Positions 25,640 to 37,600 of a stretch of DNA of 59,836 nt are shown one piece after another (position 1 is the stretch's first letter; each line of letters begins with the position of its first letter). The notes under the pieces were generated by a model. The model searched no databases. It saw only the letters and a list, made by a program, of their open reading frames with translations, and was not told the DNA's origin. Source of the stretch: Darksidea phi. Its lineage: Eukaryota; Ascomycota; Dothideomycetes; Pleosporales; Lentitheciaceae. Where the stretch lies: assembly GCA_030770425.1 (NCBI GenBank), contig JASJFT010000255.1, positions 1 to 59,836 on the forward strand, in the 5' to 3' direction. The position numbers and the translations under genes were made by a program.

Positions 25640-28600
25640 GGTAGATTGTTAGTAATAAGTTCAACGTATATTTTCTTAAGTCTTCTAATATATAGAAGCT
25701 TATAGATAAGGAAGAAGTTATACTAGGAGCTACTAGCCTATATAAAGTTAACTTATTAATTAGGGATAGATAGTCGAAAGACTTAGTAAAAGGCTTAGTA
25801 GAATAGGACGTATAAGATATAATAGTAGAGAAGCTCCCTTATAAAGGTTACGTAGGAGCTACTTTAAACTACTTCTCTAAGGTCGACTTAGATAAGCTAC
25901 CCCCTAAAAGGGAGGATATTAATTATAAAATTATCCTTAAGAATAATATAAGTAAGTTTAGTATAAGCCTACTCTATAATATATCCCTTAAATACTTAAA
26001 GCTATTAAAAGCTTACTTAGAAGAGTACCTAAAAAAGGGCTTTATTATAACTAGCGACGCTAACTTCGCTTTACCTATTCTATTCGCTAAAAAGCTAGAA
26101 GGGAGGTAGAGATTCTATATCGACTACCGGAAAATTAATATAATTACGAAGAAAGACGTTACTACTATCTCTTTAATTAAGGAGATACTAATACGACTCT
26201 TTAAAGTAAAGGTCTTTACTAAGCTAGACGTACGTTAAGCCTTCTATTATATTAGACTAAATCCTAATATAGAAGACCTTACGACTTTTAAGATATAATA
26301 TAGAAATTATAAATATCGTATCTTATCTTTTAGACTATATAATAGACCGGTAACTTTTTAATACTATATTAATTAAGTACTTAAGGACGAAATCGACGAG
26401 ATCTATACTACCTATATAGACGATATTTTAATCTACTTAGAAGACCCTCTTAAGTACGAGAAATATATAAGTAAAATCCTAGATAAGCTTAAGAAGACTA
26501 GACTATAGGTTGATATTAAAAAGAGCGAGTTTATAATTACTAAGGTAAAGTTCTTAGATTTTATTATTAGTACTAAAGGGATCTATATAGACCTTAATAA
26601 GATAGTAGCTATTAGAGATTAGAAGGAACCTATAACCCTAAAAGAATTATAAGCTTACCTAGACTTCTATAACTACTATCGTAAGTAGTTAAAAGACTAC
26701 GGTTATATAGTCCGCCCGCTTACCCGACTACTATAAAAGGGAAAATTCTATACCTTTAGGCCTAAAGAGCGAACTATATTTAAAAAAAGTAAGGTATTAT
26801 TATATTCGAATATTATTATAAGATATTACTTATCCTATTATAGAACCCGTATAGAAACCGACGTAAGCGACGACGTCTTAGTAGGTACCTTTACGTAGCT
26901 CTAAGATAATAGAACCTAGCGACCTATAGTCTACTTTATAAAGATAATAAAGTTTATAGAAATAAACTACGAGATTTATAATAAAGAGATACTCGTAGTT
27001 ATAAGGGGTTTAAACGAATAGAGGGCTTAACTTATAAAGTTATAACTAAATAAACCCTTCTAAGTTATTATTAATTATTAGGTATTAGAGTATTTCTTAA
27101 TTAAGTACGAACTAACCCCGTAATAGGCTTACTAGGCCGAGAAGCTTATAAACTACTACTATACTATTTATTATTATCTTAAGACCGCTAATATCGTCGC
27201 GGATACTCTCTCTCGAAAATAGAAGGAGTTAAAAACTTAAAAGGAAAAAGATAAAGCCGCTAGAACTCGTATCTTTATCTCCTTTAAATAGGCCTCTACT
27301 ATAATAGCCGCCTTAATAGCTACTACTAATACCTAGAATCCTAAGTATAAAACTAAAGCTTATCCTTACTTATTTCTTAACTATATACTTTATAAAAATT
27401 ATATATATACTATACTCGAACTAGAGCGAGAGTTAGCCTATTAAGGACGTAAATACCTATTCTTAACCCTATTTAGGCTCCTCCTTTAAAAAGAGAAGTT
27501 AATAGTACCCGAAGTAGGGTTTCTTAAGACCTACCTTATCTAGGTAGTATATACTACGTAGATTACTACTTATCTAGGTATAAAGAAAACTATTAGACTC
27601 CTAAGAGACCTATATTACTAGGGTATAATAAATAAGGATATAAAACGTTATATAAGGAACTATAAATAGTACTAATAGAGTTATAAGCCTCGAAATAAGA
27701 TCTTAGGTCTTCTTAAACCGCTTCCTATACTTAAGAGGATATAGGAAGACGTCTCTATAGACTTTAAAAGCTTCCCGAAGGACTATAAGAAATATAATAA
27801 TATATTCGTAGTAATATATAGATTATCGAAACGCGCTTTCTTATTACCCTACTTTAAGATTACTACCGCTAAAGATATAGTTACTCTCTACTATATATAT
27901 ATATAGCGAGTCTTTAGTCCCCTACGTACTATAATCTTAGACTAAGACCTATAGTTTATATTAGGCTTTACGAAAGAATTATATAAACTCGTAGAAATTA
28001 GCTAGTTATTATCTACGGCCTACTACCTATAGACCGACGGTAATACGAAAGTTTTTAATTAATAGCTAGACTAATAATTACGCCTCTTTATAAACTTCTA
28101 TTAGGATAACTAGTTTAACCTCCTATCTAGTATAGACTAGGCCTAGGTAATTCTTCTATACGATATAATAGGATTTTCCTTATTTAAGATTAAATTTGGC
28201 TATAAGACTTATTACTACTAGGACTAGCGAGAACGCGTCTATAAACCCTCTAAATTACTAGACGATATAACTACGTAGGTAGCTTAAGAGTTTATAAAAA
28301 TCCGAGTTAATATAGTCTAATAGGTTCGCGACTACGTTTAAGTTAATATTATAGTAGCTTAGAAAGCCTAGAGCCGATAAGCTAATAAAAAACGCCGTCT
28401 CTTAGATTTTAACGTAGAAGATTAAGTTTATATTATATCTAAGGGATTTACTACCTTAAGACTAAGCTTAAAATTAGACTAGTAAATATACGGACCTTAT
28501 CTTATTATTAGCTAAAGGTATAGCTCCTACGTAGTCTAGTTACCCCCTTATATAAAGATATATAATATTTTCTACGCGGATAGGTTATATAAAGCTATAT

Positions 28601-28960
28601 AAGACCTATTATTCGGTTAAGTACTCTCTAAAGAACTAGCTATAGAAGTAAATAGATATCCTAAGTAGTTAGTAACCTATATCCTTAATAGCTAGATCGT
28701 TTATAGTAAGCTCTACTATTAAACGAAATAGGTAGGCTATAACCTAGATCTAATCTATTACCTAGTAAGCGATTTTATAAACGTGGTCTAAAAAGTAAAA
28801 GAGTTCTACGACGAGTACCCTAATAAGCTAGGCCTACCTAAATAGCTAATCTAGTAGTTAGAAGCCGCGTTATAAGATAAGTTTCTTAGCCCCTAGTTAG
28901 AAGACGAGGTACTAGTTAAGATAGGAACCTAGAAAAATCGTCGATACTAAGTATAGGTTC
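25640..28960 (+). pseudogene. Chromovirus pol: RT, RNase H, integrase, chromodomain
   Basis: One long frame interrupted by TAA/TAG contains the reverse transcriptase (about 26,030-26,620: GFIITSDANF..ALPILFAKK, FYIDYRKINIITKK, LDVR.AFYYIR) with the catalytic YIDD intact at 26,413-26,424. RNase H follows (about 26,850-27,230: ETDVSDDVL to ADTLSRK), then the integrase His/Cys finger (about 27,570-27,690), the integrase core (about 27,740-28,260: DVSIDFKSFP, STAYYLQTDG), and a chromodomain-like C-terminus (about 28,640-28,850: VGYNLDLIYYL, VKEFYDEYPNKLGLP). Chromodomains direct integration to heterochromatin. The order marks a chromovirus of the type common in filamentous fungi. Confidence 0.9.
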
Positions 28961-29610
28961 CCGCCCTTTATAGCCCGTCGAAACGGGTAGCGTAATATCT
29001 AAAGCTTAGGATAATTACCTTTAGGCTTAGGGTACCTTTCTTCTATAGCCCGCTAAAATAAGTAGCGTATAGCCTAGAGCTTACGGTAATTACCCCTAAG
29101 CTTAGGGTACCTCTCCTTTATAGCCCGCTAAAATAGGTAGTATAATACCTAAAGCCTATAGTAACTACCCCTAAGCTTAGAGTACCCCTCTATAGCCTCG
29201 CTTTACTACGGGTAGAGACGTAGGAGGAGTAAGCCTCGTCCTTTAGTAGAACCGCGCGTATATAACTCCTAGGTAATATAGAAAACTAAGTTACTAGCGT
29301 CCTCTTATATATCCTACGACGCCCTTTAAATATACTAAACGCGTTACGTAGTATATATATTAGAAAAATATTTTTTAGACGATAATTTATATAGTAAAAC
29401 GAGTAGATATACGTAGGGCTATATAATATTAATATACTCTAAGAATAATCTAGAGGGTATTAGTTAAATTATTTTTCGAGTAGGGAGTAGTAGATATAGG
29501 TATCTACCTACCTCTCTTACCCCTTTTCCCCCCCCTCCTAAAAGCGTTTTTTCTTAATTATTCGTTTACTAGGCCCTTAAGGACAAGGCCTTATTTTAGA
29601 AGGAAGGTAA

Positions 29611-29878
29611 TATTACGGCCCGTTCCCTAGGTAACCTAGTTATTTTACTTATTTCCTATTTTAGTTAGTAGATTAGGTAATCCTAAGGATTAGCCTAATA
29701 GTTAGTTAGCTTATTTAGCGCGCTAAGCCCTATTCGGGTATAAGAACCCCCTATTCTTATACCCTTATAGTACTATCTTAGGATAGCTTTAATATACCAA
29801 TTCTACTATTAGTTGATTAGAAGGCTACCTTAGCTATTATGACTCCTAGTTGATTGTACTTAGTCCTAGGGTCTTATA
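29611..29878 (+). repeat. 3' LTR of the chromovirus
   Basis: 268 bp, TATTACGGCCCGTTCCC to GGGTCTTATA. Several TpG dinucleotides that are TpA in the 5' LTR survive here (around 29,813, 29,840 and 29,852), so the two LTRs were hit unevenly by RIP. A polypurine tract precedes it at about 29,598-29,608. Confidence 0.92.
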
Positions 29879-29883
29879 TTAAG
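29879..29883. repeat. Target-site duplication TTAAG (right)
   Basis: Exact copy of the left duplication at 22,017-22,021, marking the insertion point in the older Gypsy element. Confidence 0.85.
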
Positions 29884-30937
29884 AAAACTTAAGAAAGAAT
29901 TACTACTATTACTTAGTATCTTTCTACTAACTAAACTAAACTATAAATCTTTTAATTTCTTTAATATTTTTCTTATATAAGTTATAATCTTTATATAATT
30001 TTATAAATAATCTAATATAAAAATTACCTATATTATATAGAATAAGCTAGACTAAGTACTTAAAATATTATTAAAGAATAAAAAAGACTAAATTTTAAAT
30101 CTTATTAAAAAAGAATTTAGAGGTATTCTAGATAGTAAAATTATAATTAATCTTTTAAATAAGTTTCTACTATAGTTTTATAAATTTCTTATTAACTATA
30201 AATATATCTTATATCTTTAAGGTATTAAAGAATTAGATATTAATAAGTTCCTAGTAAAAAAACTACCTCTATCTAATAATAAGCTAAAAAAGAAACTTTT
30301 AGAATAGCTAAAGAATATAATAGCTATATTTCTCTTTAAAAAAGTAGATAAACTTCTATTAAGATAAGTATAGAATTATAAAATTAATATTATTCTAGAT
30401 AAAGAACCCTTATATTAAAAGAATTAATTCTTTTTTCTATTTAAACTCTAAGTTATATATAAATAACTAGATAATAATCTAGATAAAAGTTTTATTAAAG
30501 AATCCTATATATAATATACTACCTCTCTACTTCTAATAATAAAACTAAATAAAGAAGTATATATATATTAAGACTATAAAGGTCTAAATATTATTATTAT
30601 TAAAAACTACTATTTACTACCTCTTATTTAAGAAACTCTTAATACTCTTTATAATATAAAGGTATATATTAAATTTAATATTATTACTATTTTTAATAAA
30701 TTATATATTACTAAAGAATATAAGTAGAAAATAGTATTTATTATATATTTTAGACTTTTTAAAATCTTAGTTATACCTTTTAGTCTTTATAATATACTAG
30801 TATCTTTTTAAAACTATATTAATTATACTCTTTATAATCTATTAGACTATATCTATACTATATATCTTAATAATATTCTAGTCTACTTAGATAATAAGAA
30901 GGAATATTAAAAGTATATCTTAAAAGTCGTATTTTAA
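29884..30937 (+). pseudogene. Old Ty3/Gypsy element, reverse transcriptase part
   Basis: This continues the gag-protease relic from the left of the chromovirus. With RIP stops ignored the frame reads as Gypsy RT: DKSFIKES at about 30,490, YKGLNIIIIKN..YLLPLI at about 30,580-30,640, FNIITIFNKL, and the catalytic box at 30,863-30,874. There YLDD has become Tyr-Leu-Asn-Asn because both GAT codons follow a T and were changed to AAT. The thumb region starts and then breaks off near 30,937, with RNase H and integrase missing. The element was therefore truncated before or during a rearrangement that joined it to the HET relic. Confidence 0.85.
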
Positions 30938-31700
30938 TAGATATTATATATAGTTATAGCCTCTACGTTCTAATTACTTATTAAATCCTAGATAATATAA
31001 AGAGAGTTAATCTATATATACTAATAACTAAGCTTTTACGTAACGTATATAGCTTCTTAAAAAGTCTTAAAAAGCTTAGTTAGATTAATCTTCTTAAGGT
31101 ACGCCTCGTAATTCTCTTTAAGTATTCGAATAATAGATATAAGACTCTAATAATAACTAAGTAAAATATATCTTCGATCTTTAGGATTAGATCTAATCTC
31201 TTTTTCTATTTTAATAAGCTAAATAGTATTATTACTAATATTAATAAGTCTTATTAGTATAAAAGAGAGCTTCTTTATACTATCTTTAATCTAATACTAC
31301 TTATATTTAAAGAGATAATAATATAACTAGTAAGAAGTAAGCTTAAAGATAGTATTAGACCTAGTACTACTATTTTTAAGCTATAAGTAGTATTTAAGAA
31401 TTAAGGTAAGATTATCTAGATAATCTTTAAATTACTTTAATTATCTTATATTAAAATTCTTACTATTATTTAGTAGACTCTTATATATAGCTACTATCTA
31501 CCTAGGTATCTATACTACTCGTTTCGCTTTATCTACCTCGTAATATATAATAAAAAGTATAGATAATAGACCTTTAGTAGGGTTAATATCTAGTATACTA
31601 TCTATATTAATATTATAATTAGTAGATATTTAAAGATATATTATAATAAAGATATAGTTTATATATTAATTAAAATCTATAGTATAAGATTATATAAAAT
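30938..31700 (-). pseudogene. HET-domain (heterokaryon incompatibility) gene relic
   Basis: The minus-strand frame, with TAA/TAG ignored, shows the conserved start of the HET domain (Pfam PF06985 type). An upstream LNIS.NTI..IEIEKEI stretch is followed by DRRYILLSYY (from an LSHCWG-like motif), IIRILKENYEAYLKKI, LTKLFKTF.EAIYVT and YQYI.INSLYIIQD, the equivalent of the YLWIDSLCIIQD signature. In filamentous fungi HET proteins trigger cell death after fusion of incompatible individuals. The frame is open up to about 31,700. The 3' end abuts the truncated Gypsy sequence at about 30,937, so the rest of the domain is lost. The gene is dead through many stops. Confidence 0.8.
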
Positions 31701-34479
31701 ATAGTAAGCTTACTATAAGTAAGTTAGTATAAAACTCCTATATTTTATATTATTCTAATTAATTATATCGACTAGCTCGTTATTATTTATAAGTAGGATA
31801 TCTCTTTTAAAGTAAATAGGTATATATAGAATAGTATAATAAAGTAGATACTAAAGATTTAATAAGTATTTTAGCTCTTATATACTATAATATAGTACTA
31901 TCTTAAAGCTCTTCTAGTATATATCTTAATATAATATTAAAGATTCTAAGACTTATAAACTAAAGATAGCTATTTATTAAAAGAATTAGTATTTTAGATA
32001 GAGTATAGTATAATTAAGATTTAAGAAGAGTTAAGAGTAGATTAGACTAAGACTCTTAATATAACTAAAGCGAATAGCTAAGCCTAGTTAAGATTAGTCT
32101 AGATTCTTTATAGGATAAGTACTATCTAATCGTCTATACTTCTTCTTTATTATACTTCTTCTAATATATTATATAAGTCTTATCTATCTAGAAGAGAGCT
32201 AGCTTTTATATTTTCTCTAATACTTTTTAATTAGTATAATATATTCTAGATATAAGTCTCTTTACTACTTTTACTATATCTAAATAGATCTTTACTTCTC
32301 TACCTAGATCTTCTAATACTTTTATTCTATCTTTAACCTCTAGTCTAGCTAATTATAGTAATTATAAGTCGTCTAAGTATATATAACTAAAATCTAATAC
32401 TATTAAGATATACTTAGATAATATATATAAGGCTTTTAGTAATATCTTTTCTACTTAGATAAAATATTCGTATATTAACGAGTAATTCGTATATTATAGA
32501 TAGATTTACTTATTATCTTCGTTATTATTTATATAGAAATTAAAGCTATTATTATTATCTAATAAACTTTTACTATAATCTTATTACTTATTTTAGATAT
32601 ACTAATATAGGATTCTATAAGTAATATAAGTCGTAAATCTAGAAAATATAATATAAGACTAACTATAGTTTCTATAAAAATAATAGCTATTATAAAATTA
32701 AGCTTCTCTATATACCCTATTATATAGATACTAAAATCTCTATTAGTACTTTTATATACCTACTTACTATTATATACTATTTTATTAAATAGTAAATAAA
32801 GACGTCTACTTAGGATATTAATATATAGTATATTATAATTTTTAAATCTTTATAACTTAAAGATTATAGAGGTATAGTTATTATAGCTTATACTTTTATA
32901 TCTTCTAGCTATAGTACTTCTATAGTTAAAGCTAGGCTAACGAGGTTAAGATATAGTAAATAGAAAGTATAAAGGATTATATAATATATAAAGTAATATT
33001 ATTAAATATTATAATCTACTAACTCTTATAATACTCCTAGTTAGAATAATATATTCGAGTTAAAATATCTTTTTATATTATCTTTTTATATTCTATAGAT
33101 TTATTCGGTATTAGAGTCTAAAAAAATTATAACTATTAAGCTTAAAATAAGTTATTTAAAAAGAAAAAAAGTAATCTTTATAACCTTAGTATTATTAGTA
33201 CTATATTTTAAATTAACTAAGTTAAGTAATCTACTTTAATTAATATTAGAATCTTAAGTAATAATAATATAATATATTCTCTATATATTATAGATTAGAC
33301 CTAGTTCTCCCTTAGTAAAATCTCTAGTAGTCGTTTATATTAAAATAGTATTACTTATAATATAGTCTATTATACTTTCTACTTAATATTTACTAATTAG
33401 TTTAAAGTACTTTAATACTAAGATTCTTTATTAATATTGTAGTAGAGAGAGTATATAGACGATTATACCGTCTATAAAATAAATTAATAATAATATAAAT
33501 CTTTATCTAAACTAACTTATTAAGCTCTAACCCTTTAAGTATAGTAATATCTATATTTTCTATATCGAAATTATACTCGTAGAAGTTTTTCTTAGAATAT
33601 AGTTTTTCTTCTATTATAATCTAGACTTTAGTATCGTTAATATATACTAATATAGACTAGTTAGTAGTAGAAATAGATATCTTAGAAATTACTACTAAAA
33701 TAGAATATAAATATAATATATTACTAGATTATATTAAGTTATTCTATCTATCTATTCTTTAAGATAAAGAACTAATAGTAAATTAAGAGATTAAAAAAGG
33801 GTATAAGTAAGAGGTAGTTCGGCTTACTAGAGAGCTTATAACTCTATTATAAGAAGATAAGTATAATATAAAAGAAAAATAAGCTAATAAAGATATAATT
33901 ATATTTATAGATAACGTTAAAGTAACTATATAAAAGATTATATAAAAGGTAAATAATACTATTATAGAGTTACTAATAAGGTTTATATAGGGGTTAAAGA
34001 ATTATAAATCTAGTATTAATTATAGATAGATAATACTAAGAATTCTCTTAAGCGTTACTAAGTACTTATACTATATCGCTTTCTATATATATTATACGTA
34101 AAATTATATTCTATTCTTATCTATCTATAAAGGATTATAGAGGAATAGTATATAATTTAGTTATAAAATACTTTAAATTAAGATATTTAATTCTTATAGC
34201 TTCTATATACGGGCCTTCCCTTATTAAACCTTAGTATTATCTATTTATAGAAGGGTCTTATAGCTATTATAGATTATATAAAAGTAGATAAAGAGATTCT
34301 AGTAGAGATAGAAACGTAGAAACGTTATATATAGAATTAGAGTTAAACTTTTCTAGCTAGTCTTAGTATACTTTAATATTATATATTTAAAATATCTTAG
34401 TATTTATCCTCTATAACTTTTATATACTATATTTAAATATATTTTATAAGTAAGTTATAAATATAAGTAAGCTATAAAC
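31700..34479. other. RIP-mutated stretch without identified genes
   Basis: Dense CpA/TpG depletion and no terminal repeats that I could pair. The upstream part of the HET gene may extend into the left side. No reverse transcriptase, transposase or helicase motif was recognised on either strand. Confidence 0.5.
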
Positions 34480-34484
34480 TCTAA
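34480..34484. repeat. Target-site duplication TCTAA (left)
   Basis: TCTAA precedes the Copia 5' LTR; CCTAA follows the 3' LTR at 40,462-40,466. The single C/T difference is a transition. Confidence 0.7.
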
Positions 34485-34645
34485 TATTAGACTAGCTTCT
34501 ATACTAGATTAGCTTATATAACTACTTCTAGCTACTATACCTTATTCTATTCTATATAAGCTACTCTTATATAGAGCTTTTATAATTAACTATAGTTCTT
34601 ACTTCTTTTCCTTATAGTAATTTACTTTATTTTCTTATTATAATA
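34485..34645 (+). repeat. 5' LTR of the Copia element
   Basis: 161 bp from TATTAGACTAGCTTC to TTATTATAATA. It matches 40,301-40,461 closely, with transitions only as far as I checked. Confidence 0.9.
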
Positions 34646-34699
34646 GTTATAAGTCTAGAGTACCTATTATCCCTATAATAGGTTCTTAATAATACTATA

Positions 34700-37600
34700 G
34701 TTTATTTATTTTAGAAAGCTACTACTTTTAGTAACCCTCGTAATTTAACTATTAATCTCGTTATTACTATTATCTTAACTATATAATATAATAATAGCTA
34801 TACTAGACGTCTAGAGGTTTTTAAAAATAACTATTATTCTTAGTAAACTAGAGTACTAATATCTCTAGCTATTTTAATATAAAGATAAGGTAGTAGTATA
34901 TAATATCTAGTAATACTATAATCTAAATACCGATACCCTAGAACCTATACTAGAAGAACTAAAAATTCTAGAATAGCTAGACTCTAACGAGAACTATATA
35001 ATATAGTTTAAGATATAGGAATATAAATATAAGAAATAGATATAAAAGAATAAGATTCTAAAAGAGATATACGTCGATATAGTCTTAACTATCTTACTAG
35101 TCTAGATTCTATTAATTTAGAAGGACTAAACGACGTATACTTATATAAGGAAATTAAAGAATTATATTACTCTCTCTACTTCTATCTAAAGACGAGAAAT
35201 ACGCTATAAATATAATACTCTATAGATATCTAATTAACGTATCTAGAATCTAGAGATCTAGTTTAATAAGTAGATATATATTATAGAAGTAATAACTCTT
35301 CTCTTAATACTAGAAATAAGTAGTAGTTAGGTATAGGAAGACTTTCTAGTAGTAACTAGTAGATATTATAAGATTTAGGCTATAATAGAACTTTATAAGT
35401 ATCTCGACGCTATTAATTATAATATAGAAGATTTAAAATTAATAATAATTATAGTATATATAGTAAGTTTAAAATAATTTCTTTAAGTTATAAATATAAA
35501 AGATATATTCTTAAAAACCTTTACTATAATATTAAAAATAGCTAAAATAATAGATATAGTATAAGTAGTATAGTCGATAAAAAACTAGAAAAACTAGAAG
35601 AAGAAATTAAAGAAAACTAGTTCTAGTTCTAATTAAAAATATCTAGTTAAGTATCTATATAGTAAATAATACTAGTATATAGAGTACTACTATATTATAC
35701 TATCTTTATATCTAGCGTTATAAAAATCTTAGTTTAATATTAAAATAAAGTTTACTAAAGTAAGGGATAATCTAACTATAATAAGTTAGATAAATAAAGT
35801 AATTACTTAAACTAAGGATAAATTAATCTATATAGAGTTAGTAACTTAGTTAATTATAATCTATAATACTTATTCTAGTACGTCTTTTAATAATAGTATA
35901 GAAAGTAAATCTAATAATAACTAATATTATAGTAATACTATTACTTATAGTATCTTTAGTATAATAGTAACCCTATTATATATTAACTACTAGATAATAG
36001 ACTTAGAATTAAATCTATATATATATAATACGCGGAACTTATAGAAGTAGACCTATACCTAATATAGAAATTCTAATAAGATTCTATATATTAGAGTTTA
36101 AGCTATTTAGATTATAGAGTAGAAAATAGTTAGAGTATCTATTAAGAGGACTTATAGTATTAAGAAAGTTCTACTTATAGAGATTACTCTAGTTAAAAGC
36201 TTCTTTACTAATATTCTTAGTTTTATAAGACTTAAGAAGAGATTAATATACTTTAACTTAGAATAGAATCTCCTATACTATTACCTATTAAATAGTATAG
36301 TTACTATTCTATAATATTAATTAGAATACTAGCTTATTAATACTAATCTATTAGCTCGTCTAAATACTAATATATTAATAACTATAGTAGCTTTTTATTA
36401 AGTATTACGTCTATTAAGGGACCTTAAGTCTAATCTTAAGACTATAGCTATCTAAGCTTATTATATATAGGTATATCCTTTACCTAATACTATTATATAC
36501 TTAGAAGAATTAGTAAGAAGTTTTAAACTTTAAGAAAGATAACTACCTTCTATCTAAAAGGAGTATAAGGATTATATTCTTATAAAGATAAATTAATAGA
36601 TTTTATAATAAATACTAGAAATACTAGTTATATATTTTTTTTAATAAATCGCTATTAACCTTATATACTTAATACCCTATAGAAAGCTTTATTATAATAG
36701 AAATAAGTATAGTCTTTATATAGTAGATTAATACTTAAAGTAGTATAAACTTACCTATCTATTTAATAAACTTTAAAGTACTCTTATTCTAGCTATATTC
36801 TATCTTATAAGGAAAATTTAACGTTAACTAAGCTATAAATATACTATTATTATTATCTAATTAGATAATAAGAAAGATTTTAAAAGAGATTTCTTAGAGG
36901 CCCTATATTAACTAGGAATTAAGAGTAAAATAATAGCTAAGAATACTAATAAGCTAAAAGAGCTATAGAAAGTAATAGAACGTACTATTATATAACGAGT
37001 ATAAGTATTTTAAATAACCTTAGAGCTATTTAAGAAATATATAAATAAACTAGCTTTTATAGCTACTTAGCTTCTTAATACTATATCTATTTAATCGCTA
37101 TAATAGAAGATATCTTATAAGATAGTCTTTAATACTAAGCTATTAGTAATTTACTATAACTCTATTAGCTATCGAGCCTATATCTATTAGTATAATCTAA
37201 AATTAGCTAATAAGATAGAGCTAAGGGCTTATATTAGATATCTTATTAGGTATAATTTATTTAATATCTTCCGTATATAGATATCTAAACTTAATAGAGT
37301 TATTAGAATATAGGATATAATATTTAAATAGAAGTTTAACTATAAGAATAATATTCTTAATAGATTATATATAGAAAGGATCTTAGAGGAAGAGATTAAG
37401 GTTTTAGATCTAAAATAGTCTTAGTTTACTACGGAGCTTAAGAATTTATATACTATAGAATAGCTTAATAGATATATTAAAGAATAGGTACTCTTTAAGG
37501 TTATAGGAATAAGATCCTTATCTATAAAAGAAGAGAGCTTATTTAATTAAGAGAAAGAAGAGAAAGAGAATACTAGAGGTATTCTTCTAATACTTAAACC

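Larger units (their letters stand above)
22022..29878 (+). mobile_element. Complete chromodomain Ty3/Gypsy element (chromovirus)
   Basis: A 7,857-bp LTR retrotransposon in plus orientation with two 268-bp LTRs, a TTAAG target duplication, a polypurine tract (AGAAGGAAGG) before the 3' LTR, and gag, RT, RNase H, integrase and C-terminal chromodomain in Gypsy order. It inserted into the older Gypsy element, splitting gag-protease (left) from reverse transcriptase (right). All coding frames carry RIP stops, so it is dead. LTR differences are essentially all transitions of the RIP type. Confidence 0.93.
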
